In this document: positions 1 to 13,093 of the stretch, piece by piece
How positions within the stretch are numbered: the first letter of the stretch is position 1
Layout of the letters: each line of letters starts with the position of its first letter
NCBI GenBank assembly: GCA_947652605.1
Contig: OX393576.1
Location: 52,738,966 to 52,802,965, forward strand
Origin: Elmis aenea
Taxonomy: Eukaryota; Arthropoda; Insecta; Coleoptera; Elmidae
Direction of reading: 5' to 3'
DNA length: 64,000 nucleotides
Position numbers and translations under genes: made by a program
The notes under the pieces: generated by a model
What the model was told of the DNA's origin: nothing
The model's database searches: none
What the model saw: only the letters and a program-made list of their open reading frames with translations

Positions 1-900
1 TCTCCATCTTTTTCACCCACAGACTTTGTTTGATTATATCGTTGCTAATCTTATCAATTAGGCTACATCCTTTTATTCTTCCCAAAAATCGCATCTTCTG
101 CATCTGTATCCTTTTTTTGCTTTCTTGTTAGTGCCTAAGTTTCTGAATTATAAGCAAGAATCGGAGTGAACACTCCATTAAATACTCGCATCTTAGTTTT
201 TTTTGAGATCCCCTTCTTATTTATCAAGCATTTCTTAGTGGTGTAATAACATTTTGTCCAGTTGACCGTTCTCTGCAATGATTGTTCCTAAATATTTAAA
301 ATTTTATACCTGTTCTATCATTTCTTGGTCTAGCATGATTGAAACCATTACATGATTCTTTGTTACAACCATAGTCTCTGTCTTTTTTATATTGATGCTC
401 ATGTTGTATCTTCTAAATGTAACTGCTCATACCTCCAGATTATGTTGCAAGTCCTTTTCATCTTCAGCTAATAGCACCACATCATCTGCAGAGGCCAGTT
501 CTGTTAAAGATATTGGTTTCAGTTTATTCCATCCCCAGTAGACTTTCTTTATATTTTATTTGCATTCCTTAATTATTTTATCCATGAGAATTATAAAAAG
601 CAGTGGACTCAAAGTGCCTCCTGTCTTACTCCCTCTGTTTTAAATTCACTCCCACTGTTTTAAATCCTGGAAACTGCTGTTGTGTATTCGCACATTATTT
701 CCACTACTCTTATATAAATTGCTAATTGCGGCTATTAATCCTTCACTCACCTTACTTTCTCTCAATATCTTCCAAATCTTTTCCCTAGGCACTCTACCTA
801 AGGATTTAGTCAAATCAATAAAACACAAGTACAGCGTCTTCGAATGTTCCATTGATTTTTCACTTAACTGTCTTATAGGAAAACTGTTTACAAAAACTCA
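1..900 (-). mobile_element. Decayed non-LTR retrotransposon (LINE) reverse transcriptase relic
   Basis: The minus strand carries broken reverse-transcriptase coding sequence. The clearest piece (852 down to 646) reads LCFIDLTKSLGRVPREKIWK, matching the FIDLxKAFDxVxRexlW block around the first catalytic Asp of LINE reverse transcriptases. Further downstream (towards 1) only frame-broken, T-rich remnants remain. About 400 bases resemble 21310-21720, so the same family left a second copy. It lies in what should be the last intron of the SHPRH-like gene. The ends are approximate and it cannot be functional. Confidence 0.75.
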
Positions 901-1042
901 AAAAGAATTGCAAACCGATAATGGTAACATTTTTTTGTAGTTTTGAATTTATCCCAAAACAGTGCACATTCTTGGTACTTTAAGCGCGATAGCTATGCAA
1001 GTCCATCGAATTTGAATGATAAATTATTTTGTTTCATTTCAG

Positions 1043-1589
1043 ACCGACTGTGGTGCACAAATTTTTAATAAAAAATACCATTGAGGAAAACATACATCAT
1101 GCTACATCAACCGATGCTGAAAGTTGGGACAAGAATAGAGTAACTCTACAACAGTTGAAAAAATTGTTTGTGGATGATGATGCTGTTATTGAAGCAACTG
1201 CAACAATTGATGTCGAAAACAGCCAACAAAGCTTAACCACTCAAAATAATTCCTTCGAATCCGCCATTGAACGTGTGAATTTGACTTTTCAAAATGATGT
1301 ATCGCGAGAAGCTTCTTTTTATCAACCGAATCTGGATGAAACAGTGTTTTTAGAAAATAACTTAAGTGACATATCTAGTCGTGCAGTGTTAAGCAGTCTT
1401 GTGAATAGTGATATTGAAGATGAAAATGAATCAGAAAATAGTGAAAGTGAAACTGAAGATGAAGCAGTTTCTAACTTGTATCCGAATTCTGGTAATGTAC
1501 AAAACCATTTACATATATATTCAACGGACGTTGATACCCCAACAACTTCTTCATATCAAAACTGTTTGTCCCGTGGAGAACATCACTGA
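1043..1589 (+). CDS. SHPRH-like SNF2 helicase / RING E3 ubiquitin ligase, last exon only
   Basis: The exon opens after a good acceptor (TTTCATTTCAG, ending 1042) with one base completing a codon, then reads PTVVHKFLIKNTIEENI. This is the end of the SNF2 helicase C-terminal lobe, just after the GQT motif; the VHRFLIKNTIEE wording is characteristic of SHPRH. SHPRH is a nuclear Rad5-type ATPase/E3 that polyubiquitinates PCNA in damage tolerance (family knowledge). A short helical stretch (RVTLQQLKKLFVDD) matches the usual SHPRH terminus. About 125 further residues follow, low in complexity and acidic (SDIEDENESENSESETEDEA), before TGA at 1587-1589. The rest of the gene lies upstream of the window. 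The in-frame triplet at 1029 is TTG inside the intron, not a start codon. Confidence 0.85.
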
Positions 1590-1884
1590 AATGTTGTACA
1601 ATGTTTATCAATCTATTATTACAGTAAAAATTTTCTTAAGAATAGTGTAATAGACTTTTTTCTGCATGTAAAACAGTTGATGCACATAATTTCAACAGTT
1701 GAATGCTATACTAAGTAATCTACAGATTTTAATCTTGCATGGCTTGGCAATATTAAGTTAAAATTATTTATTTATTTCAATCAGTTTTATTTTAATTTTT
1801 CCTTTAAATGCAATTATTTCCACAAAGTCTTCTTTAGTTATTGTGTCAAATTGCCTTTTAAGAATGATTATTATTGTAAGTATT

Positions 1885-1890
1885 AATAAA
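1885..1890 (+). promoter_or_regulatory. Candidate poly(A) signal of the SHPRH-like gene
   Basis: AATAAA lies about 300 bases after the stop codon. A second AATAAA-type cluster near 2255-2270 could be the real end instead. Confidence 0.45.
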
Positions 1891-2894
1891 AGACTGCTTT
1901 AGTATTACGATTTAATGATAAATGGTTTGAATTGATTATTGTAACAATTATTATGAATTTGTAATGATATATGGTTGTATTTTTTATAGGATTTTTTAAG
2001 GTCGTTTTGTGATTATACTAATATTAATTGTACAGAACTGTAGTGAACTACTTAAGCACAGTAATTATTAATAATGGCGGCATGCATAGTCATTGGTTCA
2101 TTTAAATTGTTTATTTATAGTTTTTTTTTTTAAATATATTGTGTCCTTTTATTGTGGTTGTAATTTTTTGCTCTGACCTCACTAAGGTTTAAATCGTAAT
2201 TATTTTATACAATATTTCTGATGTAATATAAAATGTGTAACTTTTTTAGTTTTAATAAAAATAAATCCGTGATCTGCAAATGGATTTTTATTTTTTATGT
2301 TGAATATCTTCATATTTTTCTAGGACTTACAAAACAATACATCATTGGTCGTCATAAAAATCGATGAATGAGTAGTTTATAGCTGTGTTCTTATTACTGT
2401 AAAGATTTACAAAAAAAAATTAACGAGACAAAAAATGCTGTCAGTTAATTTATTACTAATATCCGGCGTGTTTTCACAAAATAATCCATATCTCGGTTAT
2501 TTTTTGAATCAAGTAAAACTATATATTTTTGAAAAGCTAAGAAACTGCTGTTTCATCTGGTCATAGCCTACTAGAATTTCCTTAAAAAGATTTTTGCTTC
2601 ATATCTCAAAAGTCAAGGTCGTTAAAATCATTTTAAATCAAGCATAAAAATGTCCATAAAAAACCTGGGTAACATTTTCTTCTACATATATTTATAAATA
2701 AAGAAGTAAATAATTTTCAAAAATTTTATTTTTCGTCAGTAGTGCCAAAATGGAAAGTGATATAAAAAATCTGAAAACACTGACGAGATAAAGATAAATG
2801 ATTTTTGCTATGATAAGGTTAAAATCGGGACTTTAAAAAAAATTAGAAAATGAATTTTTTCGGCTGCACCGATTTTCAAAAATTTCCAAAATAC

Positions 2895-3077
2895 AGAGTG
2901 TCCCAAAAAGTGACTATCTACTTTGGTGAATTTTATTATTTTTTGTACAATGATGTTCATTATAATACAAATTTATGTATTTTTTATATACATACTTGTA
3001 TGATTATGGACAAACCATTGCGCCAGAATATAATTTTTTTAAAGAAACCAAAATAGATCATCACTTTTGGGACACCC
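2895..3077. mobile_element. Small palindromic MITE
   Basis: Inverted ends of about 34 bases: GAGTGTCCCAAAAAGTGAC at the left and the reverse complement of GGGTGTCCCAAAAGTGATGA at the right, around an AT-rich core. The terminal wording (GGGTGTCCCAAAA) is typical of the small mariner-related palindromes scattered through this window. No coding capacity. Confidence 0.7.
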
Positions 3078-3534
3078 ATCACAATGTCTTCAAAAATATA
3101 TCTTATCTTTATTATTTGTAAAAAACATTCTTCTCATATTATTTTATCACACATACTTTGAACACTTGGAAGATTTCTTCTAAGCAGTCATACATAGACA
3201 ATAAAATAGATTTTCCAAAGGACTTTTAAGAAATATCAACATTTGGTCACCCTAAACTATGATGATAACCAAGGTAAAACTTTCGAATTTGGTCCACCCT
3301 ATACAGGATGTTCAAAAACCAACATGGCTTCAACACAGAAGTGGGTTGAAGTTAGCATAAAGTTACGTAATTTGGTGCTAAATTTAAAGTTGAAATGAAG
3401 ATGATGGTCCTTTTAGTTCATCAATTATTCAGAATAAACTAACAAAATTGATTTGTGTTTTTTGCTTTATTTTCTTTAGTGTTACAGATAGTGAAAGAAT
3501 AAAAACACTCTCAAATCAACTTTTCATTCTCTAT

Positions 3535-3815
3535 CAGGGGTGCGCAAACTTTTCATGCCACGCCCCATTTTTTTCAGCGCGTCAACTTGCGCCCCCCACA
3601 ATTTGTTTTCGCTTTGAAGTTAGCAGGCATCAATAATTTTCGATCAACCGATACGAAATATTAGAGAAATACAACATTGTACACAGAAAAAATAAATGAA
3701 ATGTGAAAAAAACTAAATATTTTCTTTGAAAATTGTGTCATGGCTATCTCTGCGCCCCCCGCATCATTCGTCGCGCCCCAAAATGGGGGCGCGCCCCCTA
3801 GTTTGCGCACCCCTA
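3535..3815. mobile_element. hAT-type MITE (CAGGGGTGCGCAAACT ends)
   Basis: Starts CAGGGGTGCGCAAACTTTT and ends AGTTTGCGCACCCCTA, inverted copies of each other, with subterminal runs of GCGCCCC. This is the usual plan of non-autonomous hAT elements. The 8-bp target duplication is no longer exact (TTCTCTAT against CATCTATT), so it is an old insertion. Confidence 0.75.
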
Positions 3816-4791
3816 CATCTATTTGCTTCTCTAATTAGATTTTTTGCCCTACACCCAGTTCCGAATTAAACCTTTAGCGGGCCCCAAATTAAAGCGTTTG
3901 GGCCCCATTTGTAGAAAGTGTGTGTGAATTTTGCGATTTTATTCATTCAAATTTTGTTGCAAAGTTCTATCGGGCCCCTCTGAATTACGCGCCCTAAAAA
4001 TTTGTCTTTTTTGTTTATTGATTAATTCGGCTCTGCCTAGACCTAACAGTAGATGGACTTATAAATAAATAGGTCAGATGTTTCGTTCTATTTTGGATCA
4101 TCATAAACTTTATCATTTCGTACAGGCGCCATATTGTTTTTGCATCAAAAACTAGTTCTAAAAATTTTAAATACAATGAGTAATTAAATTTTAATTTAAA
4201 AACACATCGTAAAAATCCAAAAATTTTAATATTGTTTAGTTTTAACTATCGCCAATATTTTTACAGTAATTGTACTAATTTCAAACAAATCGTGGCTATC
4301 AGTAACTTAACAAAAAAGATTTAACTTAGATACAAATACAAATCGATAGTCGATGTTATTTCTAAATGCATTGGATAAAAGATGGCTATATCAAATTATT
4401 TTTAAAAAAATTACGTTAATGGGTTGTTATAAATTAAATGAGTTTTATTTTTGAATCTAATTAAAAAAAAAAATTTGTAGGTGCCAAGAAAAATTTAAAT
4501 ACTGAAAAATGCTTATACCACCGCCTTAAATTGTATGTATCACCGCTTTCTTTGCGTTTATTGTACTGCATCTTATTTCTGAACAACGATGTCACATGGA
4601 CGGGATAACTATAGAAATAGCATAGGTCAATTTTGTCATAGTTCTGGATGACGAGAGTTTAGGCCCGCGAAATATTTAACATTTTTCAAAATTGCTAAAA
4701 ATCGGATTTTGGCTTTATTTCGAAAATTAAAAAGATATCAAAAATCTGTTTGTGGCAATGAATTCCCCTCGAAAAAAAAAAACAAGACTAA

Positions 4792-4969
4792 CAGCCGTAT
4801 TCATAGTCCTTCCTTGAGGAATAAGGATTCCTTATTCCTCGTTTCATGTTTCATAAATCTACCTTGACCGAACAAGGAACCTTATTGGCTACCTTATCTC
4901 AAGGGAGGTCGCGAGCTTCCTTGAGGCTTCCTCAATCCTTAAGGTAAGGAAGAACTATGAATACGGCTG
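4792..4969. mobile_element. PIF/Harbinger-like MITE with TAA target duplication
   Basis: Perfect 15-base terminal inverted repeats (CAGCCGTATTCATAG / CTATGAATACGGCTG) flanked on both sides by TAA. A 3-bp TWA duplication is the hallmark of PIF/Harbinger transposition. The interior repeats CCTTGAGG and CCTTATT motifs in both orientations. No coding capacity. Confidence 0.75.
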
Positions 4970-7359
4970 TAAGTACTTATTGTTAGTTTTTTTCTATCTC
5001 TGATAATAATCGAGATACCCTGTATTAGCATCGAAAATAGGCCACCATGTACATTATCTAGTTCAACAAAAAAAATGTAAATTCACTGTGCATAAGTAAA
5101 AATAATCATGCGGTTTTAGACGAATTGTCTTCGCTGAAATGCATTTTTAACTTTACTCATGTAAAGTACAAAATTGCTGTTGAGCATCTTAAAGGCGTGG
5201 CCATATAAAGAGAGTGGGGAAGATAAATTCAAGCCGCAAATTGTTCATAAAACTTGGCCGCGCATATACAAAACTTGTTTGTTGAGATAAATATGTGGTG
5301 ACCACAACAATGATGTGTGAAAGTTAAACCACGTGCTTATCGGAATTTGCTTCAAATACTTGATACTTCTACTCTAAGGTATATAGTTGGTAACTAAAAC
5401 AATATATGTAATACGAAATGGCATAACTTAAATAAAACTATCTGTTAGATTAGATGTTTTATACAAATGTAAAAAGTGAAAGTTTTGTATTGCATGCTTT
5501 GGTTTTAGAAACCATCATTTTAAAATTAAGGTCAGGCGATAATTTAAATTGCTAAAATTTTGAAAAATACTCGTTTTAAATTTATTTTATTTAAGATTTA
5601 ATGCATTTTCAACACTAGGATAGGCCATTGTGGCTTGTCTCGGTTACAAAGTTTAAAAGGGTACAAGAAAAAAATTTAAAATTTTTGAACTTAATGTTAA
5701 AAATATTTTTACATCGAAATTAAAATTTATAATTAAGCCTCCAATATTTTCTGTTAAATGTTGTTGGGGGTCCAATTATGTTTTAATTCTTTTCCCCTTA
5801 TTTGTGAATTTAATTAGCTCCGGTCCTGATTATTTCATAAGACGTTATTATAAAATCATAAACGTTTGCCAATTTGTTTTAATAGTTCTGATTAAAACAA
5901 AAAGACCAATATTTTTCATACATTTTGAAAGTGACTTACATTGGTATAATTATAATGATTCATGGTTAAAAATATGTTCTGCAATTATTTTGAAATAATT
6001 TTACGCTGTTTAGGGGTTCAACTGGTTATCTGCAATCATAATGATTCATATTTAAGTATGAAAAGTGCATCTTTTTAAACTCTGACCACTGGACGATTAT
6101 ATTATGGTGACTGTTTTAATTACATAAATAGATAATTACACATTTTTCATAAATTATCGAATTTTACAACTTCAAAGTACAAAACTTTTAAATTTTTTCC
6201 TCAGGCCTGGCTTGTCATTTAGAAAGGTCTTTTTTAATATACCACTAAAAGAAGAAACAGTATAATTTTACAATTTAGAATAATATAAACTGACTTACGT
6301 TTAATTTTGTTGCGTATTTTTAAATATATGCTCAAAAAATTATCGGTAAAAAAGTATAAGGTGGATAAGTTGTTTTTTTTAATAAGAACAAATAAAACAT
6401 TGCCATAAAATTTAGTTTCCAAATGTATTTTGATATTAAACGAAAAATAACTTAAAGAATATTTTAATTAAATCGCAAGTAATTTAAAAAATCATCTGTA
6501 TTAATGCCTGTATAAGCCATTCAAAAAACGTTGTTTAATTTACTAAAAATTTCATTATTATGCACAAAATATTTTGACATACAAGCTGCAATTTTCAAGA
6601 AAAGTATAAAGTTTCAGCGTATTCATTTGGTGCTAGATTCTGATTTACTAACGAGAAAATATATCAACATTAATAATTACACACATGTAAATTATTAAGA
6701 ATATGATTGTAAAAACAACATTTTTTTAACTTTAGTTGAAGGTTAGCAATCAATGTTAAAATTCTACATTAAGCGATGTTTTTAGATATTTTTTGTAGTA
6801 ATGTCTAATGAAACTCCAGTTACCATAAATTTAAAAAAAAACAGGAATGCAAGTTTAATACGTTATACAACAAATTAAAATAAGCAATAACAGATTAGTT
6901 AATAATAAATTGCTCCATTATAAGCTGCCTTTTATATTAAAACACATTAATAGTTCTGAACAGCAATTTTTTATGTAAATCATTGATTTTCTTGATACAC
7001 TATTGACTATAACGATCATTTTTGTAATAACTATGCAACAAGATGCATAAGCAGTTCTATTACCGTGTTTGCGTTTTAACAACTTTTCTGTAATTGAGAA
7101 ATATTGTTTCTTATCTAACTAATTGTTTAAATATCATTCAGAGTGTATTCATTTAATACAAACTATTTTTAAACTGAATTTTAATGCAATAATAATGCTT
7201 ATGTTACAATATAATACAAATTAAATATAATACAAATTAAATATAATACAATATGAAACAAATTGAGGAAGTAATCTATTTAGAGAACATAGGGGTTAAG
7301 CAATGAATAATTACTTATATGAGGGTGGTTGTTAAGTAGAATATAATTAACATTGTTAT

Positions 7360-8424
7360 CAGTGGCGGATTACCCAATAGGCGCACTAGGCGCGCGCCTA
7401 GGGCCCTCGCATCGCGGGGGCCCCAAATTGTCCTGGGTTGGTTAAATTAATCAAACGAAAACGAATATTTATTAAAACAATTTCAGGCATTTAAAAATTA
7501 ATAAACTACTTTTTGATACTTATGACAAGAATTTAACATAGCTACCAACATATTTTTGGTTATTATTTTCTACTGTGAAGTTAGTAAACATACATGAAAA
7601 TCGGATCTTCGGAAAGAGGAGAAAAAAGGAGAAAAATTTGCAGTTCGACGAGACATCATCTAATGATACACATTTCAGTGCTAAACAAAATTTCGTTATA
7701 AACACTCACAATGTAATTTGCGATAAACTTATATCTGAACTGAATAATTTAAGCGCAATTCACACGAAGTTTTAAAAGATTTTCAATTTTTTTTAAATTT
7801 ATGAATAAGGGACGTTGAATTTGATGAATGTGTAAAAAATGTAACTTTAAAATATGAAAAAGATATCGACATTAAAAATAAATTTCATCGCTTCATTAAC
7901 TTTATTCGAGAAGAAAAAGTGTCGAATCCTGTTGAAATGTATAGGGTGTTATTTGAACGACTTAAATCTACATTTCCTAACGTGGAGACTTTTTAAAGAT
8001 TTTTTTAACGTTACCGATTTGCAATGCAAGTGGCGTAAGATCATTTGCGGTATTAAAACCTTGAAAAGCTATTTGCGTAATTCTCTAAGTCATATGCATT
8101 TAAACGCATTATCAGTTATGTTTATTGAAAACGATGTTGTTCAATTTTTAGAATATGAAGACATTATTAATTATTAGTAAATTCACAAAATTAAAGGCCA
8201 GGAAGGTTCCTATTTAATACGTTTGTATATCCATAGTCTACTTAATATGATATAGTTCTAGGTTCTAGTAGCCTGTTAAATTGAATTGAATTTTTTTAAA
8301 TTGAAAATAACATTTTTCAGTTCGTAAAGTGCAATTTTTGTTACCGTTAAGTAAGAGGGGGTAGCGGTAGGGGCCCAGAAATCAGATTGCACCTAGGGCC
8401 CTCAATTTAGTTAATCCGCCACTG
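7360..8424 (+). mobile_element. hAT element with decayed transposase and intact 8-bp target duplication
   Basis: Begins CAGTGGCGGATTACCC and ends TTAATCCGCCACTG, flanked by the identical 8-bp duplication ATTGTTAT (7352-7359 and 8425-8432). Inside, two plus-strand fragments read as transposase: 7575-7775 (NFVINTHNVICDKLISELN) and 7854-8177, ending with the hAT dimerisation-domain motif LKSYLRNSLSHMHLNALSVM followed by IEND...FLEYEDIINY. Frames are broken between them, so the transposase is dead. Similar to the ZMYM1/hAT-like transposases common in insects. Confidence 0.88.
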
Positions 8425-9486
8425 ATTGTTATGACTATAAGATTGCCGAAACTTACAGGTATATTTGTAATTATTCATATATGAGCAGGAATAGATTCGG
8501 AATAAGTTTACTGAAGCAATTCCTCTCTAAGCAATTTCCTTAAAAAATTCATAGACTTATTATTTAGTTCTTAAATACAAATTATTCACCCTTGTTCTAA
8601 TTCGTAGAAAATTGAAACAGATTCGTCTATTTTTGCAAATTTTTTAAGGCCATAATTACCTCATTTATCTTAATTACATGATTCACCTTTAGTTCTATTG
8701 TATATGTGGTACACTTTCAATTATGTAAATTAATGTATATCAAAGATTTTTTACGTTGAAAATTCAAATAATGTTGGAAATGGCAAACGTATTGTTGATT
8801 TTTAAGACAATCTATTTACCGAGGACAAATCCTTGAATTTGTATTTGTGCTGATTGATAGTTCTTACAACAATCATTTACTGGTTTTGTGTTATTATTAT
8901 AATTATTTCTTTACGTAGGTATCGTATATGTTTGTTTTGTAACTTGAACGTTCGAAATTTTCCAAAAAGTATATATTCCTACTCTTACACAAACAATTCT
9001 ATTTCGCAGCGTTTTTGATCACTTTATTAAAAACGTGTGTTAACAATGTGACAAAATAAACCATGTTTAAATCGACCGATCGATATAAGGAAACTAATTT
9101 TCTCAAATAAATCGCCTAGTTTCACCCAATCAAAAAATCTGTAGAAATAATTAAACTTTGAACATTGACATCACGGACTTATTTTCTTTAACAATATATT
9201 ACTATTTTATCACGTACTTAAAACCATTCATCAACGGAACACACTCGTTTTTACACGTTTTGGTAAATGTATTTAACTGGCACTGTACTTTGTATCTCTT
9301 ACAACATATTGTTAGAAAGGTTACATAATAATGACCGATAATTTTTTAAACGCAATTTTTTACTTTACGAAAGTTAATACATTCCATTTTGCAAACGGTG
9401 TCATTGTTTATATCCTACTGTCTTGAAAGATGTCATGTAGACAGCATTATGAACAATGCACTTATACTGTTACAGTATAAGTTATA

Positions 9487-10226
9487 CAGTGTGTCCAAAA
9501 GGTATGGAATATGCTATATATCTCAGTAAATATCCACTTTAGGGAAAAATGTTTTGAATAAAAGTTGTTTGGTACTTAGTTTTTCACCATAAGATAACAT
9601 AATAACAAAAGCGCAATGAAAAACAATTGAATTTTTTTAAATGGCAAGGTACCCCTATATTATACTCATTTGATAGAGAATTTTTTTCTCTTTTCAATAA
9701 TGGGGTCACCTTAAAAATTAAGTTTATGCCAAGAGGCTGAAGAATATCGAAAATTTAAAAGATCGTATTAAAGAAATTACACCTGAAATGGTTGGGAATG
9801 TTATGAACGGGTTTAAAAACCGAGTTTATCATTGCCAAGCTGTAAATGGTTCACAGTTTGAACACTTATTGTAGATTTCGTCAAAAAAATTTAGTTGTTA
9901 TGATGTTTTTGTTAGAAATAAATACTAATCAATTAAAATAATTTTTGCGTTTTTCTCAAAAAGTTGCCTAAGTAAGGGTCCTAAATATTTGCATCATTGA
10001 AAAGAGAAAAACATTCTCTATCAAATGACTGTAATATAGGGGTATCTTGTAATTTAAAAAAATTCAATTGTTTTTCATTGCGCTTTTGTTATTCGATAAA
10101 ATAGAATTTAAATTTTTTCTTATGGTGGAAAACTAAGTACCAAACAACTTTTATTCAAAACAGTTTTCCCTAAAGTGGATATTTACTGAGATATATAGCA
10201 TATTCCATGCCTTTTGGACACAATGT
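9487..10226. mobile_element. Mariner-related palindromic (foldback) element
   Basis: Arms of about 220 bases (9487-9705 and 10000-10226) are near-complete inverted repeats; the outer ends read GTGTCCAAAAGG. The roughly 295-base centre holds, on the plus strand at about 9720-9873, a transposase C-terminus: VYAKRLKNIENLKDRIKE, then ITPEMVGNVMNGF, then HCQAVNGSQFEHLL and stop. This matches the end of Tc1/mariner (IS630-type) transposases, whose proteins finish with a CxxxxGxHIEHL-like motif. Confidence 0.8.
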
Positions 10227-10649
10227 GGGTATAACTCGGTTATACTGGGTGGCACAAAAATATTTTTGGGGAATAATTGTAGATTTTTGATTTCATGGAA
10301 AAGCATTTTATTTCTTTTTTCAATGATATAAGGTTTATCTCTGGTGATCAAAAACGATTGATGCCCGCTAACTTCAGACCAAAAATAAAATAACCAAGTT
10401 TATGTTTGTATCGCAGTGTAAAATTAAGATATCAGTGGCGTAGTATTATTTTCATTTTATGTGACGTTCAGGTTGTTCCGTCATTTTGTTTAAGGTTTTC
10501 CTACGCTACTGGTTTTTCCCTATGTGTTACCCTCTGTTCGAATAAAGTTCCTAACTCCCGAGGCATCAATCATTTTCGATCTCCCGATATTTTAATTATT
10601 TATTTAGTCATGAGTACTTCTAGCTTCTACTGTTAGGTGTAGGACTGTT

Positions 10650-11760
10650 GAGTTGTGTTGTGCTGACTTTTTTTCTTGTTTTTCTGTCTTGGGCTTGCTT
10701 TTTTATGACTTTCCATTTGATGTTTCTGTCTGTTGCTGCTTTTTTAACTTCGTCTTGCCAGGTTTTTCTCGGTCTACCTTTATTGTTTTATCCCTGTGAT
10801 CTTGCTTCATAGACTTTTCTGGTTAACCTTTCTTCTTTCATCCTATAAATGTGACCCAACCATACCAGCTGTCATTCTTGTATTTTTGTTTCAACTGATT
10901 TTATTTTTAATTGCTCTCCACATGTTTCATTTCTGATTCTATCTTTTTTTGTTTTTCCTTGGATTTTTCTTAGAAACCTCATTTCTGCTGCATTCACACG
11001 GCTATTACTTTTGTTTGTGAATGTCCAGGTTCGCTTCCGTATAAAAGTGCCGGAGTTACTACCTTTTTGACCACTTCCACTTTTATTCGTTTTGGGACTT
11101 CTCTATTTTCAAAAAATATTGTCCTTAAACTGTTAAATATTCTTCTCACATTTCCTGTCCTTTCGCTTAAATCCTTGTCCATTCCTCCTTTTTTCTACCT
11201 GTTCCAACCTAAGCCCATTTAAAGTGATGTTATGCCTTTTGTTCTCTGTTGTAACGATCATACTTTTAGTCTTTTTTTGTATTTATTTTCTAGATTTTTT
11301 CCAATTCCTGGTTTAGAGTTCCTAGATTATGTTGCACTTCTTTCCTGTTTCCGCGACTAAGACCATGTCGTCTGCGAACATTAGCTCAGTTATGTTTATT
11401 TTTTCCATTTTTCAACTACCTAGGACCTAGGTAAAACGGTAGCATTTTTTGTTTTACTTCTTTAATTACGCCATCTATAACAACGGCGAATTATAATGCC
11501 CTGAGCACGCATGCTTGTTTTAAGCCCTCTTTTTTTCACACGCTGCCAACCAATTCTTCATTCTGGGTTCTTACAATATATCGTTTTTTCGTGCATCGCT
11601 TTTATTATGTCGATTGTTTCTATTCCTATTCCCTTCCTTCTTAGGCCGCTCCAAACGTCTTTTCTTTTGATTTTATCGAATGTTTTCCAAGTCTACAAAA
11701 CATAAATGTATTGCCTTGTTTTTTATTTAGCTCTTTTCGAATGTTTGTCAGTACTTACAC
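10650..11760 (-). mobile_element. Decayed non-LTR retrotransposon relic
   Basis: Minus-strand remnants of a LINE reverse transcriptase. The piece 11182-10994 reads MDKDLSERTGNVRRIFNSLR, then KVEVVKKVVTPALLYGSE, the IYKxxIxPxxxYGxExW region after the catalytic core. The surrounding sequence is T-rich on the plus strand like the other LINE relics here and full of stops. Ends approximate. Confidence 0.75.
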
Positions 11761-12647
11761 AAGACCCAGTCTTTATATTAAGGCAAATAAAATAAGGTTT
11801 AAGGTATGTCTTTTGATATTTAGGCTCAAAACAAATAAAATTCATCAAAAAGTCCCTAGACAGAGTGTCATGAATTTAAACAATATTGACACAAATGAAT
11901 ATTTTCATTTTACATTGCGTAAACAAATCTGCAACTTTTTCTCCAAAAATATTTTTGTACCATCAAATATAACCCCGTTATTAACGATTTAAAAAAATGC
12001 CCATTTTGATTTTCGTTTGTTATCTAGCGTGCCATGGAACTTTTTTAAAACATTACATCACTGAATAGGTCACAGAAAGGGGAACAATTTGTCTAATTTA
12101 AACTTCTTTGGATGTATCTCTTACCGTTTACGAGATACCAATAATGACTCTTCTATGTGGATCACCCTGTATATTCAGATACATTATTTAGAACTTCTTA
12201 AAAGTTTCCTAGTTTTTATTGGGTGCCCTGCTTAACCCACCTTATTTAAAAATTTATTTATTAGAATTAAGTTGCCTTGAATACGTGGTATGATCAAATA
12301 ATACCCGGATTGCTCATGTCTGCATGTCTCTCCATATTTAGTAAGTGACAGGGGAAACTAGTGATGAGGTATTGTAAGATATTCAGCTGTGAGTTTATAT
12401 CTGATCCGCACGTATGAAAATCATTTCGTTTAGTAGAGTGATATTTGTTTTGGTAATTCAAGTTTTTTGCGATTTTGTTATTAAAGAACAGCGCATCTGA
12501 GTGAAATTTTGTTTGAAACTTGAAAATACGACAACAGAAACTTTGAACTCTTGAAAGAGCCTTTGGAGAAGTTGCTTTGAATTGGACCATGTGTTTTAAG
12601 TAATTTAAACGCTTTAAATAAGTTAAGTCCCAAAACCTCCTCCACTG

Positions 12648-13093
12648 CAGAGCTGGGCAATGCTTGAATGCTTACTACTTGCAATAATTTTTTAAGCACT
12701 TTTAATGCTTCGAGCACAATGCTTGGAGCACTTTCTAAAACAGATGCTCGATGCTTAGAGCACCAAGCACTTTCATGAACACTTGGTACTTATTAAGCAC
12801 TTTGGAAAGACAGTGCTTAATAAGCATTTTTTAAATTTATATATGCTTGCTGCATAGTATTTAATCCTTAACATGTATGCTACAAGACTGTTTAAATTTT
12901 AAATTTCTCTTAAGCATTTCCAAAATGCTCAATGCTTGCTGCTTAATTTTTTTAAGCACTTGGGTCAGTGCTTGATGCTTTTAAGCATTTTTAAAAACCA
13001 AAGTACTTACTGCTTAATTAGATCAAGCACTTACACAAGTGCTTGAATGCTCGGTGCTTCAAGCACTTAGGGTCGGTGCTTTGCCCAGCTCTG
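12648..13093. mobile_element. hAT-type MITE packed with AAGCACTT motifs
   Basis: Ends are CAGAGCTGGGCAATGC and TTTGCCCAGCTCTG, flanked by the exact 8-bp duplication CTCCACTG (12640-12647 and 13094-13101). Almost the whole interior is built from short words related to AAGCACTT / AAGTGCTT / AAGCATTT in both orientations. Such subterminal repeats are transposase-binding sites in characterised hAT elements; that role here is inferred. No coding capacity. Confidence 0.88.

Noticed and set aside
12294..12717. Minus-strand frames of 98 and 78 codons
   Set aside because: AT-rich chance frames, partly inside the hAT MITE; no motifs.
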